Assembly (NCBI GenBank): GCA_019694675.1
Contig: JAIBBK010000030.1
Coordinates: 1 to 40,009 of the forward strand
DNA from: Ignavibacteria bacterium
GTDB taxonomy: Bacteria; Bacteroidota; Ignavibacteria; Tepidaquicellales; Tepidaquicellaceae
Direction of reading: 5' to 3'
DNA length: 40,009 bases
The notes under the pieces: model-generated
The model's database searches: none
What the model was told of the DNA's origin: nothing
The model's input: the letters and a program-made list of their open reading frames with translations, nothing else
Shown: piece after piece, positions 24,020-32,926 of the stretch
How positions within the stretch are numbered: the stretch's first letter is position 1
How the letters are laid out: every line of letters begins with the position of its first letter
Made by a program: the position numbers and the translations under genes

Positions 24020-26254
24020 TCAGAACCTTGTCCTGAATGACAGGTAAACATTGATACCGGGGCGCGGCGTCTTCAGCCAGTCAAGATGTTCATAGTAATA
24101 GACATCAAAGATATTCTCCACTCCTGCATCAACTGACAGCCCGGTCAGCATATCGGCGGAAGCCCGCAGATTGAACACTGCGTATGACGGTGTCCTCGTT
24201 TCTCCGTAGTCGGCATTGACATTGTTCTGTGCCGCCGCCCAAACGCCCTCGCCCTGCAGAGTGAAGATCCCCGTTTTGTATCTGGCCGAGAGAGTTCCCA
24301 TCAGCGGAGGCATCTGCGGAAGATATCCGCCGTCGTTATCGGTTCCGTATGTGTACTGTACAGTGTTGGCAATCTGCAGTTTTTCTGATACAACGAAGTC
24401 CGCTGTCTGCTCAAAGCCAAGGATCGTCGCACCCGGGATGTTCTCATAGAACTTGACTCCGTTGGAATTCTCAGTCATCGGAGAAAGCATGCTGTCAACA
24501 ACTCCGACTATATAGTCTCCAATGTAATAGCCAAAGAAAGATGTCTTGACGGCGAAGTTGCCTGTGTTAAGCGTAATTCCAAGTTCAAGCTGTGCAGATC
24601 TTTCCGGATCCAGGTAGGGATTTCCAACATAGTCATAGGAATCAAACCGGTTGAAGATGTAAAATGCATACTGCTCAGAGACGGTGAGATCCCGAACGCT
24701 GTAAGAAAGGTTCAGCGATGTGACCAGATTCTCCGCGATCAGCGCTTCGGCACCTGCGTAAACACCGCCCGCAAAACGTGAATCGGTTCCCTCAAAGTCC
24801 GGATAGAAGATCCTTAGTTCTGAAAGACCGACCTCGCTTCTGACATCAGAGTTAACCGGCCCTCCCCATGCTCGTACGCTGGCCATCAGACCAGAACCTA
24901 TGCTCTGTTTTGCGGACATGCTGAGCGAAAGTTCCTTCTTTCTCACATCAGGCCAGGTAACCATGTACATGGGAAAACCCTGTCCCGGGATATACATTGT
25001 CATCTCCGCGTTCGCGTTTGACACTATGCCCTCCGCCTTTGCCTCAATATCAGCGCTTCCAAGCCGAAGCTCAGAACTGACGTACGCGCCCGCCGTGTTT
25101 GTCCATCCGGGCATATCCATTTTGATCCTGTTATCACGCTGAGAATCATCCATAATATGCGTGATCTTGTTGTAGTATATCTTTGATTCAAGGTCCTTTG
25201 CTACTGAGCCGTTGAACTGCGTATTGAACTGCAAGCCTGCTATGAATGCTTCGGCATCCTTCACGTCCATGGTAAGTGCAGGATAGCCAATGTCCCACGC
25301 GTAGTCATAGAGGAGATCAGCCTTAAGCGAGCTGTTCATTCCGGTCTTATAAGTGCTTGAGTTGCTGATGTTCAGCTTGTTGAATCCGGAATAGAAGATC
25401 TCATCTCCGCGGCCGTCTTTATAGTCCTGATTTGATCTGTATGTTACGTTTGTGAAGTTTCCGAAGCTTTCAGATTTCAGGTCAGCTTTGCCTTCAAGCC
25501 TGATCCCTTTTGATACGGAAAGGAAGCCGCCGTTAATACCGCCGGTTGCAGAGAACTTGTCTGCGGTCCGGGCATCCTTCAGCTTCATGTCAATCCCCGA
25601 ACAGGAATTGAAACAGCCATCATCTCCGAATGCTCCTTTAGAAAGCGAAATGCTCTCCAGGTTTCCCGTTTCGGCATATGATGTAACCGGATCCATTTTG
25701 TCCGTACATGCCGGCTGGATCTTCATGCCGTCAAGCCTGACGCTCATTCTGTCAGAGTTAAGCCCTCTTATAACCGGCTCTGAACCAAAGTTGCCCCTCC
25801 TCATCAAGGCAACCCCTGATGCCCTGGATATCAGCTCGTCAACAGAGTTTAGTCCTGATGTGATATGAAAAGTATTGAGCAGATCTGTATGCGCACGTAA
25901 ATCACCCGTCACTAAAATTTCTTCAGAAGTATTCAGTTCTTCACTGAGTCTGACCGTAACCGGCCCCTCGCCTGTTTTGCATACTTCGTATTCTCTGAAG
26001 TAACCTACTCTTCTGAAACCGAGTCTGACGGAACTTCTTTTCCCTGCATCTATCGAAAACTTCCCGTCATCTGAAGTGACAAACAAAGCCCTGCCTTCTT
26101 TTCCCTCTTCAAACACATTCACCATATCAAGCGGCTCCCCTGTCTGCTTTGAAAGCACGAGTCCTTCTATCCTGTTCTGTCCGCAAACATCGGAGACCAA
26201 TGAGGACAGCATGAGCAGGGATGCGGCGAGCAGAATTGACTTGTTCATATTCAT
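24020..26254 (-). CDS. TonB-dependent outer-membrane receptor, probable metal (copper) uptake
   Basis: The 744-aa product (counted from the ATG at 26254) has a signal peptide (NKSILLAASLLMLSSLVSD), a carboxypeptidase-regulatory-like domain (IEGLVLSKQTGEPLDMVNV), a plug domain (SVDELISRASGVALMRRGN, PVIRGLNSDRMSVRLDGMK) and a barrel ending in YLSFRTRF. The frame reaches back to 26329, but that would overlap the upstream lipoprotein gene and precede the signal peptide. Just after the plug strand is ACTDKMDP...SYAE, then a Cys-containing DGCFNSCSG loop. I recall the C-T-D-K-M-D-P sequence from a Bacteroidota receptor group near YtkA-like and Cys-rich small proteins. Substrate assignment rests on that context and is tentative. 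Confidence 0.85.
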   Translation of the reverse strand: MNMNKSILLAASLLMLSSLVSDVCGQNRIEGLVLSKQTGEPLDMVNVFEEGKEGRALFVTSDDGKFSIDAGKRSSVRLGFRRVGYFREYEVCKTGEGPVTVRLSEELNTSEEILVTGDLRAHTDLLNTFHITSGLNSVDELISRASGVALMRRGNFGSEPVIRGLNSDRMSVRLDGMKIQPACTDKMDPVTSYAETGNLESISLSKGAFGDDGCFNSCSGIDMKLKDARTADKFSATGGINGGFLSVSKGIRLEGKADLKSESFGNFTNVTYRSNQDYKDGRGDEIFYSGFNKLNISNSSTYKTGMNSSLKADLLYDYAWDIGYPALTMDVKDAEAFIAGLQFNTQFNGSVAKDLESKIYYNKITHIMDDSQRDNRIKMDMPGWTNTAGAYVSSELRLGSADIEAKAEGIVSNANAEMTMYIPGQGFPMYMVTWPDVRKKELSLSMSAKQSIGSGLMASVRAWGGPVNSDVRSEVGLSELRIFYPDFEGTDSRFAGGVYAGAEALIAENLVTSLNLSYSVRDLTVSEQYAFYIFNRFDSYDYVGNPYLDPERSAQLELGITLNTGNFAVKTSFFGYYIGDYIVGVVDSMLSPMTENSNGVKFYENIPGATILGFEQTADFVVSEKLQIANTVQYTYGTDNDGGYLPQMPPLMGTLSARYKTGIFTLQGEGVWAAAQNNVNADYGETRTPSYAVFNLRASADMLTGLSVDAGVENIFDVYYYEHLDWLKTPRPGINVYLSFRTRF

Positions 26255-26312
26255 GATTCCCGGTCTGCCCCGCGCATATTGCCGCGGGTGCACACCGGTC
26301 TTATTTATGTTA

Positions 26313-27137
26313 TCAGAATATGAGGTCAAAGTAAGTGGAGTCTGTCACGCCGTTCTTTTGCAGATAGACCTTAATCTGCCAGTCACCCGTCATGGTGAAG
26401 TTCACTTTCCCTTTGTAATGTCCCTGCCCCGAAGCAACCGGGTCAACATTGTTTGGAGAACCGTGTCCCATGGAAGGCATCCACGGATAAATTGTTGTTG
26501 TGAAGGTTTCATCCGGAGGATAGTTCATCATGTCCGTTCTCTTGTGAACAGTGAACTCAAGGTCGTTGATGCCTACTATCGGCTTTGAAGGCTCTATGTA
26601 GGACAGATACAGCCTTGAGCCGTCCGATGCCTGCAGAGTCTTGTATTTTGTGGAGTTGTCTGCAACAGAGAGACCGCTGAACATGACTTCACCTGACGGC
26701 ATTCCCGGAGCAGTGTGATTGTGAACATGAACATGCAGTTCCCAAAGCTGAGTTGAATTTGACGGCATAATAAAAACAACTGCACCCTTGAACCACTTCC
26801 CTTCCACGATGTCCTCAGTGGGATCTTCTTTCGGAGAAGAGTGCATCATGGTACCCATATCCATCATCGGAGTAATGGAAACATGGGCATCGGTGATCGC
26901 GGCACCTGTTGCTGAATCGTAAACTGCCGCGTAGATCTTGTTGTAGCCGGTTTTCAGTGAGCTTTCCGAATATAATGCAACAATTGAAGATGAACCTGTT
27001 GCAAATCCGGAATCTATTTTTGACAATTGAAGAGTCGGATTGTTGTTGTTCGGAGCCTGTGTATTGTCAGAATCAGAACAGCTGTAAAACTGTACGGATG
27101 CCAGCAGCAAGATTGCCGGCAATAAAAGCCTTTTCAT
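26313..27137 (-). CDS. Met/His-rich lipoprotein with two YtkA/FixH-like domains
   Basis: The 274-aa product has a lipoprotein-type signal (LLLASVQFYSC, Cys20) and two similar halves. The first carries PMMDMGTMMH (90-99) and HVHVHNH (135-141). The second carries PWMPSMGHG (218-226) and a GQGHYKGKVNFTMTGDWQIKV ending. The P-x-M...M-G-H pattern followed by Y-x-G-x-x-x-F/M-T-G-x-W is typical of YtkA-like domains, a fold linked to copper handling. The Met and His clusters are plausible soft-metal ligands. It lies 41 bp after the Cys-rich gene and 58 bp before the receptor, so it is the likely periplasmic or surface partner of the receptor. Confidence 0.75.
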   Translation of the reverse strand: MKRLLLPAILLLASVQFYSCSDSDNTQAPNNNNPTLQLSKIDSGFATGSSSIVALYSESSLKTGYNKIYAAVYDSATGAAITDAHVSITPMMDMGTMMHSSPKEDPTEDIVEGKWFKGAVVFIMPSNSTQLWELHVHVHNHTAPGMPSGEVMFSGLSVADNSTKYKTLQASDGSRLYLSYIEPSKPIVGINDLEFTVHKRTDMMNYPPDETFTTTIYPWMPSMGHGSPNNVDPVASGQGHYKGKVNFTMTGDWQIKVYLQKNGVTDSTYFDLIF

Positions 27138-27178
27138 GAAATGCCTTTCGTTTTTGATTAAGAAGAATTTTCTGAGCG

Positions 27179-27616
27179 CTATATCAGAAAGGCAATTCGG
27201 GGAGGATGGAATATGTCTGTGTGAAAGTTGTTGAGATATCTTGTATGATCTTGCAGAAACAAACCTGAACCAGAGGCCGGTGTGACTTCTGAATCAGATT
27301 CAGAGACAGAGTACTCCTGAACTTTCAGTTCATATCCCTTTTTGCTTCTGTCGTCCCGGGCAGGGAGGGATTCGCTCTCATTGCCCTCATCCATTTTCTT
27401 CTCCAGGTAACAGCAGGCATTGCATTCCGGCTTTACAGCTTCACAGACTTCTTCTGTAAGCTCTGCCTGATTAACGGAAAAGAGAACATAATAGAAGAGT
27501 TGAAAATTGGTCTGAAGCCCTAAGGCAGTCATGACCGTCAGGACAAGAATATTTCTGATTATGAAGCGGATATTCTGCTCCGTAAAATTTGATTCAAGAG
27601 TCCGCAAATGTAGCAC
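27179..27616 (-). CDS. Small Cys-rich membrane-anchored protein, first gene of the TonB/YtkA locus
   Basis: The 145-aa product has one hydrophobic N-terminal segment (IIRNILVLTVMTALGLQTNF). A cysteine cluster C58...C65-x-x-C68-C69 follows in CEAVKPECNACCYLEKK, and the C-terminus is IFHPPRIAFLI. This resembles a Bacteroidota family with a C-N-G-K-C-Y/H-L-x-K-Q-L motif and a terminal I-F-H-P-P that I recall next to metal-related TonB receptors; a metal-binding or metal-sensing role is inference. The start is uncertain: GTG at 27616 or TTG at 27607. TACATTTG on the minus strand (27604-27611) matches the Bacteroidota -7 box, which would place the true start further in. Confidence 0.6.
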   Translation of the reverse strand: MLHLRTLESNFTEQNIRFIIRNILVLTVMTALGLQTNFQLFYYVLFSVNQAELTEEVCEAVKPECNACCYLEKKMDEGNESESLPARDDRSKKGYELKVQEYSVSESDSEVTPASGSGLFLQDHTRYLNNFHTDIFHPPRIAFLI

Positions 27617-27890
27617 AACAGGGCAATTAAAAAAGTGTTAATTTTCTGACCTCATAACGAGTGAATCTAAATTGCCGGATCCGCGTAACAACTTTCTGGC
27701 AGGACAATGTTAATAAATTGATACAATGGACACTTGGAAGAGCTGTTTGCATGCAGCCGTTTTCACAATAGAATAAGGATACAAAGTACTGAGCCGGGAA
27801 CCGGTCTTGAAATTTGAAGCCGGTTAAGTCTTATGAGTCTCTGAGAACCAATGCCGTGACATTCAAATTGAAATTGGATAAATTGAAATC

Positions 27891-28583
27891 ATGAAATCAC
27901 TTACCGCCGCTTTGCCGGCCTTACTCATAACATTCTTTATTTCATCCTATTCTTCAGGACAGGATCAGGGAGTCAGCAAGGATTCCTCTCCATTCAAGAT
28001 CGCACGGCTAAAATATTCCGGCGGAGGCGACTGGTACAATGATCCTTCGGCTGAAGTGAACATGATGGAGTATCTCAGAAGGAACACGGCTATTGATGTT
28101 GATGAGCCGAAGTTCTATTCGGTTAGCGTCTCTTCGGACGAGATATTCAATTATCCTTTCGTGCTTCTTACCGGACACGGCAACATTGAGCTGAGTCCGG
28201 AAGAGGCTGACCGGCTCAGAAAATACTGCGAATCAGGCGGATTCATCTTTGCTGACGACGATTACGGCATGGATGAGGCATTCAGGAGGGAAATGAAGAA
28301 GGTGTTTCCGGACAACGAACTGAAGGAACTTCCCTTCAATCATCCTATCTATTCTTCGCATTTTTCTTTTCCGTCAGGATTACCAAAGATACATGAGCAC
28401 GACTCCAAACCTCCTCAGGGATACGGTATATACAGCAACGGAAGACTGTGCGTCTATTATGCTTATGAGACAAACATATCCGACGGATGGGCAGACACTC
28501 AGGAACATCAGGATCCTCCCGAAAAACGTGAAGAGGCATTCAGAATGGGAACGAACATCATTGTGTATTCACTTATGAACTGA
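27891..28583 (+). CDS. Secreted DUF4159 protein
   Basis: The 230-aa product has a signal peptide (LTAALPALLITFFISSYSSG) and the DUF4159 pattern: KIARLKYSGGGDWYNDP, MMEYLRRNTAIDV, YPFVLLTGHGNIELSPEEADRLRKY, GGFIFADDDYG and, near the end, AFRMGTNIIVYSLMN. The fold resembles a class I glutamine amidotransferase-like or VWA-partner domain, and no reaction is established. DUF4159 genes often occur with MoxR, DUF58 and DUF4175 genes. Here the DUF4175 gene is 11 kb away on the opposite strand. The next gene (AraC regulator) starts 23 bp downstream. Confidence 0.85.
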   Translation: MKSLTAALPALLITFFISSYSSGQDQGVSKDSSPFKIARLKYSGGGDWYNDPSAEVNMMEYLRRNTAIDVDEPKFYSVSVSSDEIFNYPFVLLTGHGNIELSPEEADRLRKYCESGGFIFADDDYGMDEAFRREMKKVFPDNELKELPFNHPIYSSHFSFPSGLPKIHEHDSKPPQGYGIYSNGRLCVYYAYETNISDGWADTQEHQDPPEKREEAFRMGTNIIVYSLMN

Positions 28584-28606
28584 CCGGATTTATACACAAT
28601 GCTGAC

Positions 28607-29509
28607 ATGATCATAAGAGCATATCCTGAAGAGCCTGCGAAAATGCAGGGCAATACGCTTGTGCATCTGAAGGCATCCTGTGATGTTACCGCCCGGCATG
28701 TAAGCCCGCTGTCAATACGCAGTACCATGCAGGGAGTTGAAAAGCACTTCACCGGAAACGCGAGTTACTCGGTTACTCCGGATCGGTTCCTGATCATCAA
28801 CAGCGGAAGCGAGTGTGAAAGCAAAATTGAATGTGAGACCGAATCACTCACCGTCTTCTTTGACAGGGGGTTCGCGGAAAGAGCGCTTGCAAGCTTTATC
28901 ACGCCCGGTGAAAGGATGCTCAATAACTCATTCGTACATCCTGCACAGCCCGTTACTTTCTTTGAGAAGACCTATCCGCACAATCACACAATTTCTCCTG
29001 CGCTGATGAAGCTGAGGTTTGCTTCGAGAATTGACTTCAATGACAGTGAGTTCATCAATGAGAATTGTTACTTACTGCTTGAAGGACTCATGAAACTTCA
29101 CAGGGAACTTTACGCAGAGATCGCCAGGCTTCCGCCCGTAAAGCTTTCCACAAAAACGGAGCTTTACAGAAGGATCTGCAGGGCCAGGGAATTCATAGAC
29201 GACAGTTATTCCCAAAGGATACCGCTCGGGGATATTGCGAGGGAAGCGTGTCTCTCACAGTTCCATTTCCTCAGAGTGTTCAAGATCATATTCGGCCAGA
29301 CCCCGCATCAGTATGTTCTCAGGAAAAGAATGAACAAGGCACTTGACCTGTTGCGCAGTTCGGAAATGCCGGTCACTCAGATCTGTTACGAAGTCGGGCT
29401 TGAAAGCCCCGCCTCTTTCAGCCGTATGTTCAAGATCAGGTACGGCATCTCTCCGGATTCTTTCAGAGAACAGCATAACAGTTTCAAATACACTTTCAGA
29501 ACGTTATAA
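28607..29509 (+). CDS. AraC-family transcriptional regulator
   Basis: The 300-aa product has a non-conserved N-terminal sensing domain, cupin-like in its strand pattern (SYSVTPDRFLIINSG). Its C-terminal double helix-turn-helix runs over about residues 190-290. The first helix-turn-helix is IPLGDIAREACLSQFHFLRV, and the second contains VTQICYEVGLESPASFSRMF followed by YGISPDSFR, the family signature. It is likely co-transcribed with the DUF4159 gene. The ligand and targets cannot be told from the sequence. Confidence 0.92.
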   Translation: MIIRAYPEEPAKMQGNTLVHLKASCDVTARHVSPLSIRSTMQGVEKHFTGNASYSVTPDRFLIINSGSECESKIECETESLTVFFDRGFAERALASFITPGERMLNNSFVHPAQPVTFFEKTYPHNHTISPALMKLRFASRIDFNDSEFINENCYLLLEGLMKLHRELYAEIARLPPVKLSTKTELYRRICRAREFIDDSYSQRIPLGDIAREACLSQFHFLRVFKIIFGQTPHQYVLRKRMNKALDLLRSSEMPVTQICYEVGLESPASFSRMFKIRYGISPDSFREQHNSFKYTFRTL

Positions 29510-29622
29510 ATGCTCCACCCGGATGACAGGATATTTTAACGTCTGAAAGAATGCTACGGAACGGACAATTTTCGATTGAACTGCGGAACCTTCACATGTA
29601 AATTTAACAGAAATCAGTTGGC

Positions 29623-31287
29623 ATGAAATTGACGGGAAAATTCAAAAGCCTGGTTATGATGATGTTGTTAATGAGCAGCAGTTCATCAGCACAGTACACG
29701 CAGGCATGGATCCGGGAGTATAACGGCCCGGCAAACGGGAATGATGAAGCTTTAGTGCACTGCACAGACAAATCCGGCAACGTATTTGTTGCGGGCTCCA
29801 GCGCAGGAGTCATGAGTGGCCTTGACATATACCTCTCAAAGATCTCAGGAGGCGGCAATGTTCTCTGGGAATACAGATATGCCGGAGCGGGAAACGGCAA
29901 TGATGTTCCGGTTGATATTGAAACCGATGCGGCCGGAAATGTATTTGTGGCAGGCGAAACCGCAAGCCAGGTGAACGGTAAGGACATAGTGACTCTGAAA
30001 TTCAGTTCCGGTGGCATATTGCTCTGGGAGCGAATTTACGACGGAAGTTCAAATGACAATGATGCCTGCGCAGGACTCTGCATTGATGCGGCCGGAAATT
30101 CGACTGTTCTCGGATCAGTATATTCAGACAGCAGTTCATTTGATTTTGCCACATTCAGATATTCTCCTGCGGGAGATCTCATGTGGTCTTCAACTTACGA
30201 CGGCCCGGGAGGCAGCATTGATTTTGCCGGCGACATAACCTGCGACTCCGCAGGAAATGTTTTTGTGACCGGAGGAAGCTTTGGAAACGGAACGCAGAAT
30301 GACTTTGCACTTTTAAAATATGGTCCTTCGGGAAACGAGCTCTGGGTCAGGAGATACAACGGCCCGGCAAATGCGAATGATAATTTTACCTCTGTTGCCG
30401 TTGATCCTGCAGGCAATGCGGCTGTGTCAGGACTGAGTGTGGGCACTGGCACTGGAATAGACTACGCTACTGTAAAGTACTCTTCCTCAGGTGATCTGGC
30501 ATGGGTAAGAAGATACACAGGACCGTCAAATTCATCTCCCGATGAATTCAGGGCAATATGCGCTGACTCGCAGGGAAATTTCTACGTAACCGGGTCAAGT
30601 GTCGGGCAGAACACTTCATACGACTTTGCGACGGTCAAATACAGTCCGGAAGGAAATGAAGAATGGGTTGCAAGATACAACGGCTCGGGCAATATGAGCT
30701 TTGACGATCCTCGTTCCTTATGCACAGACGGAGACGGCAACGTATTTGTGGCGGGGCTTAGCGGCACATCCACACTGAGTGATGACCTGATTGTGATAAA
30801 GTACAGTCCGGCGGGAGAGCAAACGTGGTTTCTGAGATTCAATTCAGTTACAAACGGAATGGATGAGGCAAATCACATTTCAACCGACGCGGCGGGCGGT
30901 ATAGTAGTCAGCGGAAGCACATACACAACCGTTTCATCCGCCAATGTTCTGGTAATGAAGTACTCTGCATTGACGGGTACTGTTGTTTCAGGCATTGAAG
31001 CGCCGTCGGAAATAGAGATTCTGCCGAACTATCCCAATCCGTTCAACTCCGGAACCGTTGTAAGGCTGATCGTTCCGAAGGAGACCGCAGGTTCCGGTAA
31101 ATTGTTCGGACTTAATGTGTACAGCACCGATGGCAGGCTTTTGAGAACGGAGTTCATGGGAACGCTCAACTCCGGATTGAATGAGTTCAGGTTCAATGCC
31201 GAAGGCTTGCCGGGCGGGATCTATTTCTGCACCGTATTCTCCGGTGAAGTTAACTATGGGACAGTGAGACTGAATTACCTTAAGTAA
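29623..31287 (+). CDS. Secreted SBBP-repeat protein with type IX secretion sorting domain
   Basis: The 554-aa product has a signal peptide (SLVMMMLLMSSSSSAQ) and eight repeats of about 50 residues with W-x-x-x-Y-N-G-P...D-A-A-G-N-V-F-V-A-G-S...D-x-A-T-x-K-Y-S-x-x-G (SBBP/beta-propeller repeats). The type A Por domain contains LPNYPNPFNSGTVVRL and ends GGIYFCTVFSG...VRLNYLK. It is predicted to be a surface-exposed propeller delivered by the T9SS; its ligand is unknown. Repeats 1, 5 and 7 are the most regular. The start is ATG at 29623, 113 bp after the AraC gene with no obvious terminator between. Confidence 0.9.
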   Translation: MKLTGKFKSLVMMMLLMSSSSSAQYTQAWIREYNGPANGNDEALVHCTDKSGNVFVAGSSAGVMSGLDIYLSKISGGGNVLWEYRYAGAGNGNDVPVDIETDAAGNVFVAGETASQVNGKDIVTLKFSSGGILLWERIYDGSSNDNDACAGLCIDAAGNSTVLGSVYSDSSSFDFATFRYSPAGDLMWSSTYDGPGGSIDFAGDITCDSAGNVFVTGGSFGNGTQNDFALLKYGPSGNELWVRRYNGPANANDNFTSVAVDPAGNAAVSGLSVGTGTGIDYATVKYSSSGDLAWVRRYTGPSNSSPDEFRAICADSQGNFYVTGSSVGQNTSYDFATVKYSPEGNEEWVARYNGSGNMSFDDPRSLCTDGDGNVFVAGLSGTSTLSDDLIVIKYSPAGEQTWFLRFNSVTNGMDEANHISTDAAGGIVVSGSTYTTVSSANVLVMKYSALTGTVVSGIEAPSEIEILPNYPNPFNSGTVVRLIVPKETAGSGKLFGLNVYSTDGRLLRTEFMGTLNSGLNEFRFNAEGLPGGIYFCTVFSGEVNYGTVRLNYLK

Positions 31288-31372
31288 AATTAGCAAGATC
31301 CGATAAGCGAAACTGATTTGTTGCAGGCATATTTGCAGAGTATTAATCAATCAATAAAAAGGAGAAACAAAA

Positions 31373-31735
31373 ATGTCAAACGCAATCAACTGGTTTGAAA
31401 TACCGGTGAATGACTTTGCAAGGGCAAAGAAATTTTACGGCGAGATTTTCGCCGCAGAACTGCAGGAATGGCCGATGGGTGAAACAATGCTTGGTGTGTT
31501 TCCCAGCGAGGGTGTGAGCGGCGCAATTGTGAAGGAGAAGAACAGCAAGCCTTCAATGGACGGCACATTGATCTATCTTGCCGCAGGAGACGACCTGACC
31601 GAAGTGCTGAACAGAATTGAACCGGCCGGCGGAAAGATCCTTCAGCCCAAGACAATGGTCACGGAAGAGATCGGATACATAGCAGTGTTTTCGGATACCG
31701 AAGGCAATAAGGTAGCGCTTCATTCAAGGAAGTGA
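31373..31735 (+). CDS. VOC-superfamily (glyoxalase/bleomycin-resistance-like) protein
   Basis: The 120-aa cytoplasmic protein shows the paired beta-alpha-beta-beta-beta modules of vicinal-oxygen-chelate proteins: NAINWFEIPVNDFARAKKFY at the start and TEEIGYIAVFSDTEGNKVAL near the end. The usual metal positions are only partly kept, so catalysis is uncertain. AAAAAGGAG lies 8 nt upstream of the ATG, one of the best ribosome-binding sites in the window. It is a single-gene unit followed by a terminator. Confidence 0.9.
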   Translation: MSNAINWFEIPVNDFARAKKFYGEIFAAELQEWPMGETMLGVFPSEGVSGAIVKEKNSKPSMDGTLIYLAAGDDLTEVLNRIEPAGGKILQPKTMVTEEIGYIAVFSDTEGNKVALHSRK

Positions 31736-31741
31736 ATCCGG

Positions 31742-31787
31742 AATGCCCCGCAGAGTATATGCTGTAACTCACGGGGCATTTGCTTTT
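31742..31787 (+). terminator. Intrinsic terminator between convergent genes
   Basis: AATGCCCCG pairs exactly with CGGGGCATT (loop 21 nt) and is followed by TGCTTTT. It lies just after the VOC gene and before the end of the convergent cytochrome gene. Confidence 0.7.
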
Positions 31788-31794
31788 CAATTTA

Positions 31795-32715
31795 TCACTT
31801 TGGAAATTTGCCGCTCAGGCCTGTGAACGGGCCGTACTTATGCCGTTCCGCAGAAAGCGAATCAGCATATGGCGGGAACGGGCAATCAACAGGTTTTTCG
31901 TTCAGATCCGGAAAGTCATTTTCAACTCCTGTAAGATGCGGCCTGGGCTTCGAGATCACATACGCCGCAACATCCCATGCTTCTTCATCGGTCAGGTCAG
32001 CGTTATAATAAGGCATCTTTGCCTTGATGAATTCCGCGGCTGTTATGAGCCGGAACATTCCTGCACCATTGTTGTAGCTGTCAATTCCCCAAACCGCCGG
32101 AATGTCAAATCCCTTTTCAATATTGCCCGTAAGATATGCGCCGGCGCCGTTCTCTGCATGGCATGTGTTGCATTTCCTGTTATAGATCATTCTTCCCAGA
32201 TTCGGATCGGCGGCACGGTCAAGCAGTTTGAGTTTTCTTAGTCCATCATACTTCTCCGGAACCTGCTTGCTCACTTCCGTACTGATCCACTTATAGTAAG
32301 AGACAATACACTCCATTTCGTAGCTCTCAAGCGGCAGGGGCCTGCCGTTCATGCTTCTCACCATGCAGTCATTAATTCTCTGCCTGATCGAAATTATGGT
32401 ATCTACTCTCCCGCTGTAAGCAGGGAAAAGGAGATAGACACCAACGAAGCCAAGAGTGTTGGGCCTGGTGCCGGCATCAATGTGGCAGTTTCCGCACTCA
32501 AGGTTGTTTCCAGCAAATCTTCTTGCGGGATTTTCCGCATACGGGCCGATATGAACATTTGTGTGTGAGATCAACTCCTTGCCGAATCTGATCTTGTCTC
32601 CTTCAGGAGTTTTGGGAACCTGGCTCATGTCCGGGAATTTCCAGCCGGGGGGGTCATTTTTTGTGCATGAGGCAAGCAGTATGCAGGACAGCAATATGGT
32701 TATGAGATGTTTCAT
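31795..32715 (-). CDS. Diheme cytochrome c lipoprotein, TsdA (thiosulfate dehydrogenase)-like
   Basis: Counted from the ATG at 32715 (306 aa), the protein has a lipobox LASC (Cys17) and two heme-binding sites, CGNCH (74-78) and CNTCH (182-186). The stretch around the first heme (NNLECGNCHIDAGTRP, FPAYSGRVDTI, RQRINDCMVRSMNGRPLP) matches the N-terminal domain of TsdA, which oxidises thiosulfate to tetrathionate or does the reverse. TsdA uses a Cys as axial ligand of heme 1; I cannot confirm which Cys would serve here. The reading frame continues upstream to 32805, but those residues precede the lipoprotein signal. It may therefore be a membrane-bound thiosulfate/tetrathionate enzyme or a related electron carrier. 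Confidence 0.82.
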   Translation of the reverse strand: MKHLITILLSCILLASCTKNDPPGWKFPDMSQVPKTPEGDKIRFGKELISHTNVHIGPYAENPARRFAGNNLECGNCHIDAGTRPNTLGFVGVYLLFPAYSGRVDTIISIRQRINDCMVRSMNGRPLPLESYEMECIVSYYKWISTEVSKQVPEKYDGLRKLKLLDRAADPNLGRMIYNRKCNTCHAENGAGAYLTGNIEKGFDIPAVWGIDSYNNGAGMFRLITAAEFIKAKMPYYNADLTDEEAWDVAAYVISKPRPHLTGVENDFPDLNEKPVDCPFPPYADSLSAERHKYGPFTGLSGKFPK

Positions 32716-32926
32716 GGTGGTCGGTTTTTTAGTTATGAAACATTCTATTACAAACTTATGCATTAAGATTGAGAAAACTAAGGATAAAAGTTGAGCGGAC
32801 CTCATTTTGTGCGGTGTTGAGACTGCCCTGAACTGATCGATCTCTATTTGATACAGGTGCCGGCAGAGAGGATCTAAGACAATGTGATACTGCAGTTACA
32901 TGCAAATTTATCAGACTCTTGCCTGC

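Noticed and set aside
27604..27611. TACATTTG (minus strand) as a Bacteroidota -7 promoter box
   Set aside because: It matches the -7 consensus, but no TTTG lies at the expected -33 spacing, so I did not list it as a promoter feature.
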